From Lycocorax pyrrhopterus obiensis (lineage: Eukaryota > Chordata > Aves > Passeriformes > Paradisaeidae): a stretch of DNA of 64,000 nucleotides. Under the pieces are notes generated by a model that saw nothing but the letters and a program-made list of their open reading frames with translations, was not told the origin of the DNA and did not search any database. The stretch covers positions 1,809,376 to 1,873,375 of the forward strand of contig JACSVZ010000008.1 of assembly GCA_014706295.1 (NCBI GenBank), in the 5' to 3' direction. Every line of letters begins with the position of its first letter. Positions within the stretch are counted from its first letter, which is position 1. Shown here piece after piece: positions 38,801-51,468 of this stretch. The position numbers and the translations under genes were made by a program.

Positions 38801-39766
38801 ATTACGGGCATCAAATATAACGTGGGGTTGGGCTGGGGGGTGGGAGGGAATAAAAGGACGTTTGGAGAGCAATTAAGAGATCAAGAAAAAGAGACTTTTG
38901 ACTCGATAGCAGGAGACAAAGCACAATTCAAGCAGGATTGAAGACTTCTCATGAAAGCACAACGCCTTTACTTCCTAACTGACAAAACAGAGGTTTCTAA
39001 ACCCAAACCCAGCTGCCAAAATCGTAAATTTGTACAATTACAGCTCTGCACACATGGAGTGCCATGGATAATGAGCAACTTCATTACAGGCATTCTGAAA
39101 CCACACTTGGTTTTCACTCATCCCACTCATTATTCCCAAGAATATTCAGGAACAACTCGGACAGACTTTGCCCTTCAACGCTGTTAAATTGTTCCAAAGA
39201 ATAAACCCTAATCACTTATCCAGGGCTGGAATTTTTAATCACCAGAGATCACTGGCAGGACACATTTCTGGTGTCTTTTAATTAAATTCAACCAAGATGC
39301 TCCGAGGAGGAACACGAGCTACCGGTGCCATGTTTTGGGGCTCCTGAAGTCTTGTTTCTCTAGAAAACCCTCCCTCCCTGTGGATTTTTTCCCAAGTTTT
39401 TGGTCATTAACAATTCTCTCTGACTCCTGTTCCAACCACAACTGCTGGCTTACAAACAAAGGGAAGTTTAATCTTGCACAATGAATACAACAAAACTGAT
39501 TCTGATGCTCAAGCCCAACACTGAATAATCCCAACTGCAGATTTTATCTTGCCTGGTAAATCAGCAGCTTCGGAAAGTGTAATCACCAGTAGATGCTGAA
39601 GCCATGAAACACAAAACACACCCACACCTTTCTTTCTTGTAACCTCTTTTCCTACCAAACTCCTTTTTCAAGTAGTAATTGTGGGGGGGGGAAAAAAGCA
39701 TTTCCAATGAAATTCCAGAGGCATCCCAGCCCTCCCACAGCTCCACCTCATCAGGCAAACCCTTAC

Positions 39767-39885
39767 CTTCATCATTCTGGGCCAGAGCCCGTACCAGGAC
39801 AGCAGCGAGCGCCGTCCCCACTGTGAACCATTTCCAGAGACAAAGCTGCTGGACCATTTTCCGTCAAACTTCACTCAAGGCAGAG
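39767..39885 (-). CDS. PCDH15: PCDH15 first coding exon (5'UTR end, signal peptide, mature N-terminus)
   Basis: Protocadherin-15 is a large single-pass cadherin that forms the lower part of the hair-cell tip link, and this exon starts its protein. Read on the minus strand, a strong acceptor (tctcttttccag) ends at 39886. The exon has 28 nt of 5'UTR, then ATG at 39857-39855, and ends at 39767 before GTAAGG. The ATG has A at -3 and G at +4, and an in-frame TGA lies three codons upstream at 39864-39866, so the start is well fixed. The coding part is 91 nt (30 codons plus one base, phase 1), the same length I recall for the mammalian exon (c.1-91). It begins MVQQLCLWKW, has a hydrophobic core (VGTALAAVLV) and a likely signal-peptidase site after ALA at residue 26, so the mature chain begins QNDED. 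The signal peptide differs from the mammalian one, but its length and cut site agree. The identification rests mainly on the joined downstream exons. Confidence 0.93.
39858..39885 (-). other. PCDH15: PCDH15 5'UTR segment in first coding exon
   Basis: These 28 nt lie between the splice acceptor and the ATG. They contain an in-frame TGA (39864-39866) that closes the frame upstream. The acceptor implies at least one further non-coding exon upstream (higher coordinates), which I could not find in this window. Confidence 0.85.
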
Positions 39886-40380
39886 CTGGAAAAGAGAGAT
39901 TTAATACATTTATTACTCAACCTGCACAAAGCTGAGCCACTACAAACAATTTCACAGGTAACTACATAGGGGATATGCAGCCTCTGAGAGCATGGCATTG
40001 TTTCAGCCATGAAAATAAATAAAATCAGGAAGGAGAGCCCCATTAGCATCAATCAAGATGTGTGTACTCCTTATCTCAAGAACTGTGCATGTACAGCCCT
40101 CCAAGTCAAGAAAATGCAAGGTTCTGGCTTAAATCAGGACTGATTTCCACAATTTCCCTGCAATAAAGTATTTATGTTATCCTTCCTGCTCTCAAGCACT
40201 TTGGAGAACCAAGTGTAGCAGAGAAATTGCAATGATTAAAATGAGGGTTCACTGCGAAAGGCCGGAGGGACCCAGGATCCAAAGGCATTGCCCAGGAAAA
40301 ATGGGGGTGATCCCTGAGGATGGCCGTCTTCAAGGACACAGGCTGTTGGGGTGTGGCCAGGAAAATGGGAAAAACACCAC

Positions 40381-40592
40381 GAGCAGCTCAAAAAACCCCC
40401 CAGAACCAACAAAGTAAAAATAAAAAAACTAAAAAAAAAAAAAAACCAGCCCAAAAAAACCCCAAAACCACAAACAAACAAAACCAAGAAAAACAAAAAC
40501 CCAAAACAAAAGTCCACAATCCTCTCCCTTCCCTCCCCCAAACCACCAAACCAAACAAAAACCACCCAAACAAACAAAAAAAACCCCACTAA
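40381..40592. repeat. A/C-rich low-complexity tract
   Basis: About 210 bp made almost only of a and c on + (g/u-rich in the PCDH15 transcript). Open frames here are compositional. Confidence 0.85.
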
Positions 40593-41594
40593 AATCCCCA
40601 AGACAGGTCTGGCTCAACTCCAGAGCATATTTGGAGTGTGGAACATTAGAAAGTTACCAAAAGCTCTGGTTCATGGTTCCAATAAAAAGAATTAGCACAA
40701 TTCTGCAGCCCAGAACTGAATTATTCAAAAATATTCCTTCAAATTTACAAAGATTGGGATAAATACAGTGACAGGCACACGGAATGAAGAAAGACTTACA
40801 GCAATATAAATCAAATTATTATATAAAAATTTGCTGTATTTATTAAAAATCAAACCATCTTGCAAAACAATCGTTTGGAGTTGGAGTTTTGGAGGAAAAC
40901 CTGGGTTTTTTCCACAGGATGAGGAAAGCAAGCAGGGAAATGTAATAAACCAGACTGATATTCACTCAAGTATTTAAAGTTCCTAGGTGCTTGACCATAT
41001 ATAACACAAATAAATATATTTCGTTTGCTTCCACGACAGCTCACACGGGTGGGATCTCCAGACCATCAGAGGCTTTTCCCAAATTTACTGATTCTCTCCT
41101 GTGATTTCTGAGGCTCCCTCACAGCCAGCACGGCTCCTTTTCCCTTTGTAAAAGCCGTGGGTTGCAGGTGACTTTATTGGGATTTTAATACCAACATTCC
41201 GGAAAAATAAAGGGCAGCAGCAGCAAAACCATTTCAAATTCTACACTGCACACGCTGCTGCTCCACTTCTCATCAGGGGTTAAGGATGGGGAGAGGCTTT
41301 CCCAAGCTCCACCTGTGCTCAGGTCGGACCCTTCCCACCCTGTGCAGCAGCGGGGCGTCAGTGCAGGCTGCACCAGGCAGCAGTTCCAGGAAGAGCTTTC
41401 ATATCAGCCACCAAACAAGCGAAGCACCAGCACAGATCCCTTGGGACTGCTCATTCCCGTTTCAGACCAATTTTGTCTTGGCAGAGCAGCTCCAGGTCAC
41501 AGAACGCAGGAATTCAAGCCATACAAAGCACCCTCCTTCTCTCTCCTCGCCCATCTACAGCTGTTTCTGTCCAAATTCCAGCAGGGAATTGTGG

Positions 41595-41905
41595 AGTCAC
41601 AGAATTCTTAAGGTCAGAAAAGACCATGAAGGTCATTAAATCCAACCATCAACCAGCAGCACCGTGGTCACCACCACCCCATGTCCTCAAGCACCACATC
41701 CACGTGTCTCGAACGCTTCCGAGGATGGAGACTCCATCCCCGCCCCTTCCAGTGCTTTACAACCCTTCCCATGAAGAACTTTTCCCTAATATCCGACTTA
41801 AACCTCCTCCAGCACGAGGTGAGGCCGTTTCCTCTCATCCTCTCACCTGGTCCCTGGGAGAAGAGACCCAGCTCCCCTCTCCTCACTATCAGCTCCTTTC
41901 AGAGA
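41595..41905 (-). mobile_element. CR1 3' region, older subfamily
   Basis: Agtcacagaattcttaaggtc with aaaagaccatgaaggtcattaaatccaacc, then ttccctaatatccgacttaaacctcc and ggagaagagacc blocks. Confidence 0.8.
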
Positions 41906-42840
41906 ATCGTGGGGAGCAACCTCAGAGAGGAGAGGGCAACCCCGAGAGCTCAAATGGGAATTTGTGGCAAAGTGGGAAGTTAGAGACTGCTCAGAGGAGA
42001 ATTCCAGACTCTTCCCAAAGGAACTATTATTCCCATGTGCAAGGAGACCAGAATTGCTCAAAAGGGCCTTTTCCCTCCCTTCTGCTTCCCAAAATGCTCA
42101 TTTGGTCATCCAAACTGTCACTTAGCCCATTCCAAAGTCATTCTGGAATTTGCAACAGCACCTTCAAAAAACCCCTCCAAATGACTTTTGCCACCATAGA
42201 TTCCTGCTGACTACTTGGAAATCAAGGCTGTCTCCTCATTACCCAAAAGGATTCCAATTAATCATCATTATCAAACCTCCTGGGAATTTTGAGGATGGGA
42301 ACTTCTCAGAATTTCACCACTACCTCCTCCCCGTTAACAAAAGTTCCTGAAGGAACTGGGCTCAGCTGCTTTTGCACTTGAAGCAGTGTTATTCCATTAG
42401 GTGGCATTTGCTTCCAACCTTTTACACCTCAAATCCCAGAAAACAGAAGTTCAGGAGAGTCTTGGTGTCTTCGGGGCAGTCTAAGGAAAATCCCACCCAA
42501 ATACAGATTTTAGGTGTTATCAGACCTAAAAAGAAGAGCTCGCACCCTCTTTCAGAGGCCGCTGATATTTGATTTTACAACCTTGAGAAACAAAATAAAC
42601 CCAGCTCTCCAATCACGATGTTCTATTTTAGAAAGTTATTCAGAGCTCAGCTGACACCCTCGAGTGGAGTCTGCTCCTGAGAGATTTTAGGACGGAATCT
42701 TGACAGATTTATTTTTGATTTTGATGAAATGTCAAGTTAAACCACAAGGATAGCAACGCTTCTGCTCCCAGAATAAGCAGCTCTCTATGCAACTGGAATA
42801 CAACAGAGGAAAAATCCTGTTTTTTCCTTCCATTTGTACC

Positions 42841-43077
42841 AGAAAAAAAAAACCCAAACAAAACAAAGCAACCCCCAAAAAACCCCAAAAACATGACAAC
42901 AAAAAATAAACAAAAAAACTCCCCAAAAAACAAAACACCGAAAACAACAAAACAAAACCCAAAATAAAAACAAAAAACCCCAAAACCCAAAGAAACTACA
43001 AAAAAAACCACCAAACAAAAAAAAAAAAAAAACAAGCAACAAAAACCCAACCAAACAAATAAAAACCCCAAAAAGCC
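42841..43077. repeat. A/C-rich low-complexity tract
   Basis: About 235 bp of almost pure a and c on +, a second tract like 40381-40592. The hydrophobic minus-strand open frames (F/V/L/W/C-rich) arise from composition. Confidence 0.85.
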
Positions 43078-43529
43078 AGGAGTATAAAGTCCAGAAAATG
43101 AGAATATTAAGTTCAAATGATTCTGCTAACTTGGAAATAGCTCAGAACAAATCACAATTTACGACAAAGTGCCAAAAGGTTGACAGACTGTAAGAAATAA
43201 GGTTCAACTCCAGACAGAGCAAGGAACAACTGTGAATTGATGAGAGAAGGAAGATCTGTAAAGTAAAAACATACAGAATGTGTGCAAAACAGTATTTTCC
43301 TGAAAAATATTCTGATTTTAAATTTTAAGAGAGGATAAATGTAAATTTAAAAAAACATTTGAGTTATGCCATCCAAGCACTTTGAATATATTGAGAGGGA
43401 CAATAATATGACAGTAACTTCCACTAATTATTTACTTTTAGGTCAGCTGTTATTACAGGATGTGAAACTTTGCATTCACCAGAAGCTGGAGGGGGGGGAA
43501 CATGGCCTTGGCCAAAATAAATAACAATT

Positions 43530-43727
43530 CTCTGGGCACCCTGTGCCAGGGCCTGCCCACCCTCCCAGCCAGGAATTCCTTCCCAAGATCCCATCCATCC
43601 CTGCCCTCTGGCACTGGGAAGCCATTCCCTGTGTCCTGGCCCTCCATCCCTTGTCCCCAGTCCCTCTCCAGCTCTCCTGGAGCCCCTTTAAGCCCTGGAA
43701 GGGGCTCTGAGCTCTCCCTGGAGCCTA
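43530..43727 (-). mobile_element. CR1 piece lacking its 3' terminus
   Basis: It starts inside the element (tctgggcaccctgtgccagg) and ends at gagctctccctggagcc. Like the 28811 copy it has lost the true 3' end. Confidence 0.83.
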
Positions 43728-44764
43728 AATTTTGGGCCAGGTTTGCCACAAGCCAGAGCCATTGGCTCCCTCACACCAGAACTGCCCCATCCACACCGAA
43801 TTCCGTAGGAAACACGGATTGTGGAAGTGCCCACAGCACCCAAACTGCCACCAGCAACAACAACTCTGAGTGCTCTCCACGAGGAGCAAATCTGGGAACA
43901 ACTTGGCGGCAAACACCTCGCACTTCCTGCTCCTGCAGTGGGTTTGAAGCCCTGACAGACCGAAACAGAAATCACCAAGTGAGCATTATTAATTCATTCC
44001 ACACGTGAACAAATATTTGCTATTTCTTTGTCAAAAACAAGGGCTCCTGAGAAGCTGCTGTGGCTGGGTGAGGAGCTCAGCATTTAAAAAGGGATTCAAT
44101 CCCCATTTACATCTGTGCTGTTATTATTTACACAACCAGCCTGAACTCCTTCAAGCAGCACGAGTGACACATTTTACTTAGCGGGGATGCGCTTTGCACC
44201 CTACAGCTGTGATAAATCTTTCAAAGTATTTATTTTTTAAAGGCTGATGCAACTGAAGCGCTTTAACACAGCAAAAAATTACAGTGGACTGGTTTTTTAT
44301 AAGGTTCATCATTATTACTGATCAGCTGAACTCTCTTAATGACTGTAGACATAAAATAGGGATATAAAATGCTTATTCTGTGCTTATTCTGGAGAGCTGG
44401 TGCCATAATAAATCAGAAATGCCAGGAAAACAGCAGGAAAAGCCTCTTACAGAAGCCAAAAAGGAGGTGAACTTGCTTTAGAGCCTGACAGGGTTCCTGG
44501 CTTGGCTAAAGCTACAGTTCATTACAAACGATGTGTCCCAAACATTTGGTTTTTGTCACCCAAACAATTCTGTTGAAGTGCCAGCAGGAGGAAGAAAGCT
44601 TCTAGAAGATTGTTTAACCACAGAACAGACACACCCCAGAGAACCCCAAACTCTGTTCTGCCCCACAATGCTGTCCAACACCCAAGTCACCTCACCTGGT
44701 CTGGAATTCAAACCCGTTCATTCCATGGAATATCTCAGGGGGTTACTTCTGATTAGCAGGTCCT

Positions 44765-45690
44765 GAACCCTCTCGGGGGGGTGCACATCCAGAGCTCATC
44801 TGCTGGAAGATACCCTCACCTGAGGCTTAACCACAGAACCAAACCCTAATTCCAGCTCAGGAGCTCAGGGATCACCTCTGGTAGCTCGGAACATTCTGGA
44901 AGGGTGAAGATCAGCCCACAGCCTCCCTGTCCCATGCCCAGGCCCTGAGCCCCTCTCACTGGGTGGGGCACATCCAGAGCACATCAGCTAGGCTGGAGAA
45001 CAGCCTCAGGTGGGGCTTAACCACAAAAATAAAGCCTAGTTCCAGCTCAGGGATCACCTCTGGTAGCCCAGGACATCCTGGAAAGATGAATCTCACCCCA
45101 GAAGCTCCATCCCATGCCCAGGCCCTGAGCCCATCTCACTGGTGGAGCACATCTGTTGGAAAACACCCTCACCTGAGGCTTAACCAGAAAAATAATTCCA
45201 GCAATTCCGGCTCAGGAGCTCAGGGATCACCTCTGGCAGTTTGGGATTTCCTGGAAGGGTGAAGATCAGCCCACAGCCTCCCTCTCCCATGCCCAGGCCC
45301 TGAGCCCCTCTCACTGGTGGGGCATATCCAGAGCACATCAGCTAGGCTGGAGAACAGCCTCAGGTGGGGCTTAACCACAAAAATAAACCCTAATTCCAGC
45401 TCAGGAGCTCAGGGATCACCTCTGGTAACTCAGGACATCCTGGAAAGATGAATCTCACCCCAGAAGCTCCCTCCCATGCCCAGGCCCTGAGCTCCTCTCA
45501 CTGGTGGGGCAAGTCCACACATCTGCTAGGCAGGAGAACAGCCTCAGCTGGAGCTTAACCACAAAAATAAACCCTAATTCCAGCTCAGGAGCTCAGGGAT
45601 CACCTCTGGTAGTTCAGAACATCCTAGAAGGCTGAAGATCAGCCCACAGCCTCCGTCCCATGCCTAGTCCCTGACCCCATCTCACAGCCC
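44765..45690. repeat. Tandem array of five ~180-bp units
   Basis: Units contain gcacatccagagc, ggcttaaccac, tccagctcaggagctcaggg, atcacctctgg and ccatgcccaggccctgagc in fixed order. Unit starts fall near 44783, 44968, 45147, 45322 and 45509, a period of about 175-187 bp. No copy is seen elsewhere in the window. Confidence 0.92.
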
Positions 45691-46814
45691 CTCCAGCCAG
45701 GAGAAAAGCCAGGGAAGGAAGACTTCACCTTCGAGTTAAAGCCAGTTCTGGCTCTGATTCAGCTGCAAGTGTGACTAACTCTGTTTGCTGAAGTCAAATA
45801 CCTGCTTAAATGCTTTCCTGAAGAATTATTCAAGCATAAGCAAATATTTGGCTGTGCCGGTGCTACAGTGAATAATTTAGAGTGCAAATCCAGCCCTTTC
45901 TCCAGCTCTGGGCCTTCCAAAAATCCAAACACTACTCCAGGTTTTCTTTCACTGACACTTCTTGAGCAATTAACACATGAGTATTTCAGCCTATGGACTC
46001 TTGGATTTGTTCAATCCTATTAAAGTGCTCTCATGCTCCAAGACTGGCACAGCTGAGTTGGAATTTATCACTCTCCTCTCCTCGGATAAAACCTTTCAGG
46101 AACGTGAAGATTTTGAAGATCACATTTCAAGATCAAACCTGCTCCCCCCTCAATTCCCTTTTCCCAGCTGCTGGATCTGTTTCCACATAAAGGAACACAT
46201 TAAAAAAGAGGGACACTGATGCTGCATTCCTGTCCCTTGTCCTTGTGTTATCAAACTCTTGAGTTTTTAGCCTTACTTGGAGGCAGCATTTTCAGAAAGC
46301 AAAGACACGAGAACAAGAAAAGAAACAATGGCAATTTACATGAGGACCTGAAGTAAAGTTTCACCTGCAGCTTGAAATTCCTCAGCATTTTCTCTGCATC
46401 TGCATTCAAATAATTCATCCTCAAATATTCCTGCTTGCCCACATTCTTCTAAGGACTACTGGTTTTCTTCCTTTCCTTGCCCCTCTCTTTAAGCCTGCTA
46501 TTTTCTGTCCCTTTCTTGCAGAAATGACTCTCTAGGAGTCAATGAGATGCCACTGCAAAGCCAAAGTCAAGCCTCAGGGAGAGAGCTCGAAAAAGTCATT
46601 TCCAACTCCAGTGAGAGCACCACAGCTGCCCCTGGGCCTGGCTGGGAAGGATATGATGTAAAAGTTAATTAATGAGCCGTTTTTACTTCAATGCAGAAAC
46701 CCCTGAGTTTCTCTCAATATTTTGCACCCCCAAAACCCCCCAAACCTGCTGTTTTCCTGCATTCCATCGATCATAAAGTTCTTTATTTTCCACCTCTACA
46801 TGCCAGTGGCAGCC

Positions 46815-46907
46815 AGAGAATCCCAGAAAGGTTTGGCTTGGAAGGGATCTTAAAGCTCATCTCATTCCAACCCCTGCCGTGGGCAGGGACACCTCCCAGA
46901 CACCCCA
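46815..46907 (-). mobile_element. Short CR1 3' terminus
   Basis: Gagaatcccagaaaggtttgg through ccgtgggcagggacacctccc, then divergence. Confidence 0.78.
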
Positions 46908-48985
46908 AGGGTGCTTCTTCCACCCTCCTGCCAGCAGAACATCCTACAAATGATGATTTAAAGGATTAAAACTATTTAGTGCTGCTGATTCCCACTGAAC
47001 AAAGAAGGTGGATAAGTAGAGGGAAAGTTTGCACGGAGAAGCCTCAACTCACAAAACCAGAAAAGAGCTTTATGGGATAACCGAGGGAGAGAGAAGCACT
47101 TGTGTTTCCTGCTTCCATCACTAGCAATGATTTATTTCCTGTCTTTTAAACAAGTAATGCAGCTGCTCGATGGATGAACAGGATTGCAGCCCTTCAGCAT
47201 TCACTCCTGCCCACAAACCCCATTTTTCCACACGTTATGAATTCGTTTATCCTTGTTTCCAACTCCTCTGTGTGGACTTCACTTATAAAATATTGTTTCC
47301 ACAGGAGGTTTTGAGTCACAAAAGAAGTTGCCTGGCTGGGACGCTGTTCATGTGAAACTCCTGCTGTGCAGATGGTGCCTCCAGAAAGAGGAGAGAGCAA
47401 AGACATCCTAAACCTGACATCAGAGCCAGGAGACTTCAGCTGAAAATTAACATTAACATCAAAAGATTAAAAGAAATCCAACCCATATTAGGGAGGAGTG
47501 GCTCAGTGAGTTCTTCAATAGCCTTTGTCTTCCCAAAATATGCACACAGAGCTAAAGTTACACATTAAAGTGTTAATAATGAAAATATAATGCAACATAA
47601 AAGCCCAAAGATCAGTTTCATTGCTTTTACTGCACGACAGGTATTGGATTCCATCCCAAAAACTTCTCCATTTCTCCCTTGGCAGAGCAGTTTCTCTCCA
47701 AGGATCCTTCCCTGGAATTACATAACACAGAGGAGAGAATCCAAGGAGGAAAATCTCTCTGACACCAGGAGATGTTTTGTCAGGAGCCCCTCTGAGTGCT
47801 CCTTGCAGGGCACCAGGACCTGTCTCCACATCTTATGGCTGAAAACCTGGCTGGTGTTACAAAAATGGAAACTTCCCAAACTAAACCGGGGCAATGAACA
47901 CGTCCCAGATTAATTCTGTTTAAGCCAATTTAAGTGGATTCTTTTTATTGAAGAAAATGACATTTTCTCAAGTAGAATTTCCATGCTGCCTCTTCCCTTC
48001 TCTGAGAGGATTTTTATTTAATTTTCTGTAAAAATAAATACACTAAACTTGTCGCTTTTCTAGAAAATGAGTGTTTCCACCTGCCTGTAGTCACTGCACC
48101 AGGAGTAGTGTTAAATACACCCTGGAGCAGTGGCAGGAACTGTGTTTGAGCAGCTCAGTGCATGACACGTCAGAATTAACATGTGCACACCCCCTGAGCA
48201 GAGATTTCATCCAGCCACTCCCAAAACCAGCTGAAGACTGTGGTTCTGGATATCACTGGGCCGGAAGTTAGGCCTGGCTTTGGAAGTTAGGCCAGATGCC
48301 AAATAGTAAGGCTGGTTACGCCAGAGAGCTGCCACAGATCTACAGCAGGATTCCAAAGTCCCCTAAAACACAAATGCACATCCCATTATGGTACAGGAGC
48401 CAGCCTGCCTTGGGACACTTCCAAATCCCAAATGTTCCTTCTGCCACCAGTGCCCACCTGCTGTTAACCCCCAGCAATCCAGGGACACTCCCCTTGTGGC
48501 TTTTACCATCCAGGGACCAGGCTCCTCAGCAGAGCCCATGGAAAATTAAACCATTTCACAGGAATTCAGCTTTCTCTTCTAGAGAAGAGCAGGAAATCAG
48601 AAGTTTCATCTTTATCAGGTCGTTGGTACGTTATCAGTGACCACACTCTGCACTGAGACCACGGATTATTTATTTAACCCCTGAGCCATGTCCACAAGGA
48701 GCCTTCAACACAAACAACCTCAGATACCCAACCTGCTACATTTAGATCCCTCTCACACCTCACCAGTTTTCTTGGGAAGCCTCCTCAGCCTGGACAGCTG
48801 GATTGGAGTCTCTTAATGGAGCCCCAGGCCAGATTTTCATTATTTTAAGCCCATCCCTGCTGTTCAGAACCTCCTTTCTGCCTCTGCTCCTTAAGGCTGA
48901 CCTTCAGTTTCCTCCTGCTCCCATCCAACAGCACCCCAGCCCCCAAGGGGGTCTCGCCTTCCCCCATCTCCTCCTTCCCTCTCAG

Positions 48986-49044
48986 TTCTGCACATCAAAC
49001 CCACGTGTCCCCCTCATCTGCACATCAAACCCACGTATCCCCAT
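48986..49044. repeat. Short tandem duplication
   Basis: ctgcacatcaaacccacgt occurs twice about 32 bp apart. Confidence 0.75.
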
Positions 49045-49374
49045 CATTCCTGAAGAGCCTCTCCCAACCCTCCCATGCCACTCTGCTCTCCAAGCTTCCC
49101 CAGGTCTGACACCACACCTCTCAAGCCTCAAGCACTCTCTCCCTCCTCTGCTCCATGATTTTCCTTCCCAGTATTTTCGGGGGTTCTTAAAAATGCCTCT
49201 TGTCACTTCTTAATAGGCACTGCACGTGATTGAGGTGAGTACGTGTTTTGATTATGCTTGGATTGATTTCTGAGCTTGTTGGCCGGGAGGGAAAGGAGGC
49301 ACTGAAGTCTTTACTCACGTCTTGACATTTTTAAAAGGCTTCACAAAGCTGGAATCACTTCCCTCTCTTCACTG

Positions 49375-49538
49375 CCCCAGAGAAGCTGTGGCTGCCCCTG
49401 GATCCCTGGCAGTGTCCAAGGCCAGGTTGGACATTGGGGCTTGGAGCAGCCTGGGACAGTGGAAGGTGTCCCTGCCCATGGCAGGGGGTGGGATAAGATG
49501 GGCTTTAACCAACCCAAACCATTCTACGATGCCATGAT
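49375..49538 (+). mobile_element. CR1 3' end, sense on +
   Basis: Gccccagagaagctgtggctg to the terminus ccaaaccattctacgatgcc, with a short deletion before accaacccaaacc. Confidence 0.87.
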
Positions 49539-49832
49539 TTCTCCATCTCCATTTAACCACTCCACCTTCTGCATCTCCTCATCCCTCCAGCTGCTCTTCA
49601 GCCCTCTGGCAATCGCATAAATCCATCTCCTGAACTTCTTGTTTCTGCAGATACCCTCACACCTCAGTGCTGCATCATCAACCCCCAACTATGGATGCTG
49701 AAAAAGCTCCAACAGAGAATTTCTTCAGCTCCCTGCAGCATTTTGTGAGAGCTCTGTCTTTCCCATGCAAGTAACTCAAAACAATGTTACAGTTTTGTAA
49801 ACTTCTTGCAGCTGCAGGTTGTTTTGCAGGAT

Positions 49833-50061
49833 TGTTATGGTTCTAAGTAGAAAAACATTCAGAGATGGGTGTCTTAGAACTTGACCAATCCCCTTAGGGA
49901 GTGGATGGCAAAAACCAATTACGTTATGCCATTTAATACACTCTGTGAACTAACATATAAAATTCTTCTGAGAATTCATTAAATCATCATCCATTGATCC
50001 CTGAGCCTGGACTCTGTGTCATTTCTCTACTCGTCCGCGGGGAAAACAGCGACACCCAACA
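49833..50061 (+). mobile_element. Possible short ERV LTR
   Basis: 229 bp with LTR-like order: TGTTATGG start, CCAAT (gaccaatcccc; aaccaattacg), TATA-like acatataaaatt, ATTAAA (ttcattaaatc), and an end gcgacacccaaca. No target duplication is visible. Confidence 0.45.
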
Positions 50062-50662
50062 ACTCAGCTTTTCACTTCCTGCGTTTTCTGGATTCCTGCT
50101 TTCCTTAAAACATAGAACACCTAGCGCTCTCATCCACCCAGCTTGGCTATTCCAAGACACTTGGCCTCCATATCTCCCAAGCAAATCCTTCTCTTCCGCC
50201 CTTCCAGACTCTCCAAAGTGCTTCTGCCCACTGCAGAGCGCAGGGATGGATGTGGCATTTCCAGCCTTTTTTGTTCTGCCGGGTGTGTGGGTGATTCACA
50301 CGCTCAGAGCCGGGGGGATGTGGGCTGTGCCCACGTGCTGGGACACCCGGATGGGCACAGGGCACTCATCCAGGGACAGCTGGCACCGAGCGCCTACCAG
50401 AGCTGCTGGGGATAGGTTTAAACACCCACATGTGGGGTTTGATCTGCTCAAGCATCTCCTCGGTCAAATATCCAGCAAGAAATGGCTTCTGAGGAACAGA
50501 AGAGAGATAAAGGTGGGATCTGACAATTCATTGTGGAGACAGAAAAACAACAAAGATGACTTTGGGAGAAGTGCAAGCACAGGGATTTTCAGATGGTTCC
50601 TGGCTGCCACAGGGAACTGCTTCCAGGCTGGAGGTAGGCAACAGCTGCCAGGGATTACTGGT

Positions 50663-50762
50663 GTAGAAATGGTTTGGGTTGGCAGGGACCTTGGAGATCC
50701 TCTCATCCATCCCCCCATCCATTGGCAGGGACAACTGTTCCCTCCTCCTCAGGCCCTGCTGA
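50663..50762 (-). mobile_element. Short CR1 3' terminus
   Basis: Gtgtagaaatggtttgggttggcagggacc, with a variant block (ccattggcagggacaactg). Confidence 0.7.
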
Positions 50763-50821
50763 GCTGAGCCAACTCAGCCCCCAAAATTCACCTCTTGTTC
50801 AACTCAGTCCTGTGTGTGAAC

Positions 50822-51403
50822 CCCAGACTGCTTTGGGTTGGAAGGGACCTTAAAGCCCATCCAGTGCCACCCCTGCCATGACAGGGACACCTTCCACTGT
50901 CCCAGGCTGCTCCAAGCCCCAATGTCCAACCTGGCCTTGGACACTGCCAGGGATCCAGGGGCAGCCACAGCTTCTCTGGGCACCCTGTGCCAGGGCCTGC
51001 CCACCCTCCCAGGGAACAATTCCTTCCCAATATCCCATCCATCCCTGCCCTCTGGCACTGGGAAGCCATTCCCTGTGTCCTGGCCCTCCAGCCCTTGTAA
51101 AGAGTCTCTCTCCATGTTTCCTGCAGCTCCTTCAGGCACTGCAAGACCACAGTGAGGTCACCCCAAAGCTTCTCCTCTCCAGGCTGAGCAATCCCAGCTC
51201 TCCCAGCCTTTCCTCCCAGCAGAGCTGCTCCATCCCTCTGACCATCCTGGAGCCTCCTCTGGACTCTCTCCAGCAGCTCCAGGTCCTCCCTGTGCTGGGC
51301 CCCAGGGCTGGGGCAGCTCTGCAGGTGGGGTCTCAGCTGAGCCCAGGGGCAGAGGGGCAGAATCCCCCCTCCCCTGCTGCCCACGCTGGGGGCTCAGCCC
51401 AGG
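50822..51403 (-). mobile_element. CR1 3' region, long copy
   Basis: Same subfamily as the 344, 4989 and 62801 copies. It begins cccagactgctttgggttgg and is truncated in ggctcagcccagg. Confidence 0.9.
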
Positions 51404-51417
51404 ACTGGGTTAAGAAA

Positions 51418-51468
51418 CAGGGAAATCCTGGGAAATCCTGGGAAATCCAGGGAAATCCAGGGAAATGC
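51418..51468. repeat. 10-bp tandem repeat ggaaatccag
   Basis: Five copies of ggaaatcctg/ggaaatccag directly 5' of the CR1 copy that ends at 51403. Confidence 0.85.

Larger units (their letters stand above)
12116..39766 (-). other. PCDH15: PCDH15 27.7-kb intron between first coding exon and microexon
   Basis: It opens with GTAAGG at 39766 and closes with the microexon acceptor. It holds many CR1 pieces, LTRs, two minisatellites and a purine tract, listed separately. In 12116-12996, 13601-15419, 15879-16794, 19572-20791, 21177-22860, 23278-26108, 26856-28810, 29222-29777, 30063-31017, 31174-31688, 31790-32176, 32691-33987, 34403-35783 and 35841-39766 I see no supported gene. The open frames there are short and lack homology I recognise. 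Confidence 0.85.

Noticed and set aside
41473..42210. 245-codon open frame on +
   Set aside because: It spans an antisense CR1 and intronic DNA, with no recognisable homology.
49994..50767. 257-codon open frame on +
   Set aside because: It runs from an LTR-like end through unique sequence into a CR1 terminus. I see no domain, codon bias or splice support.
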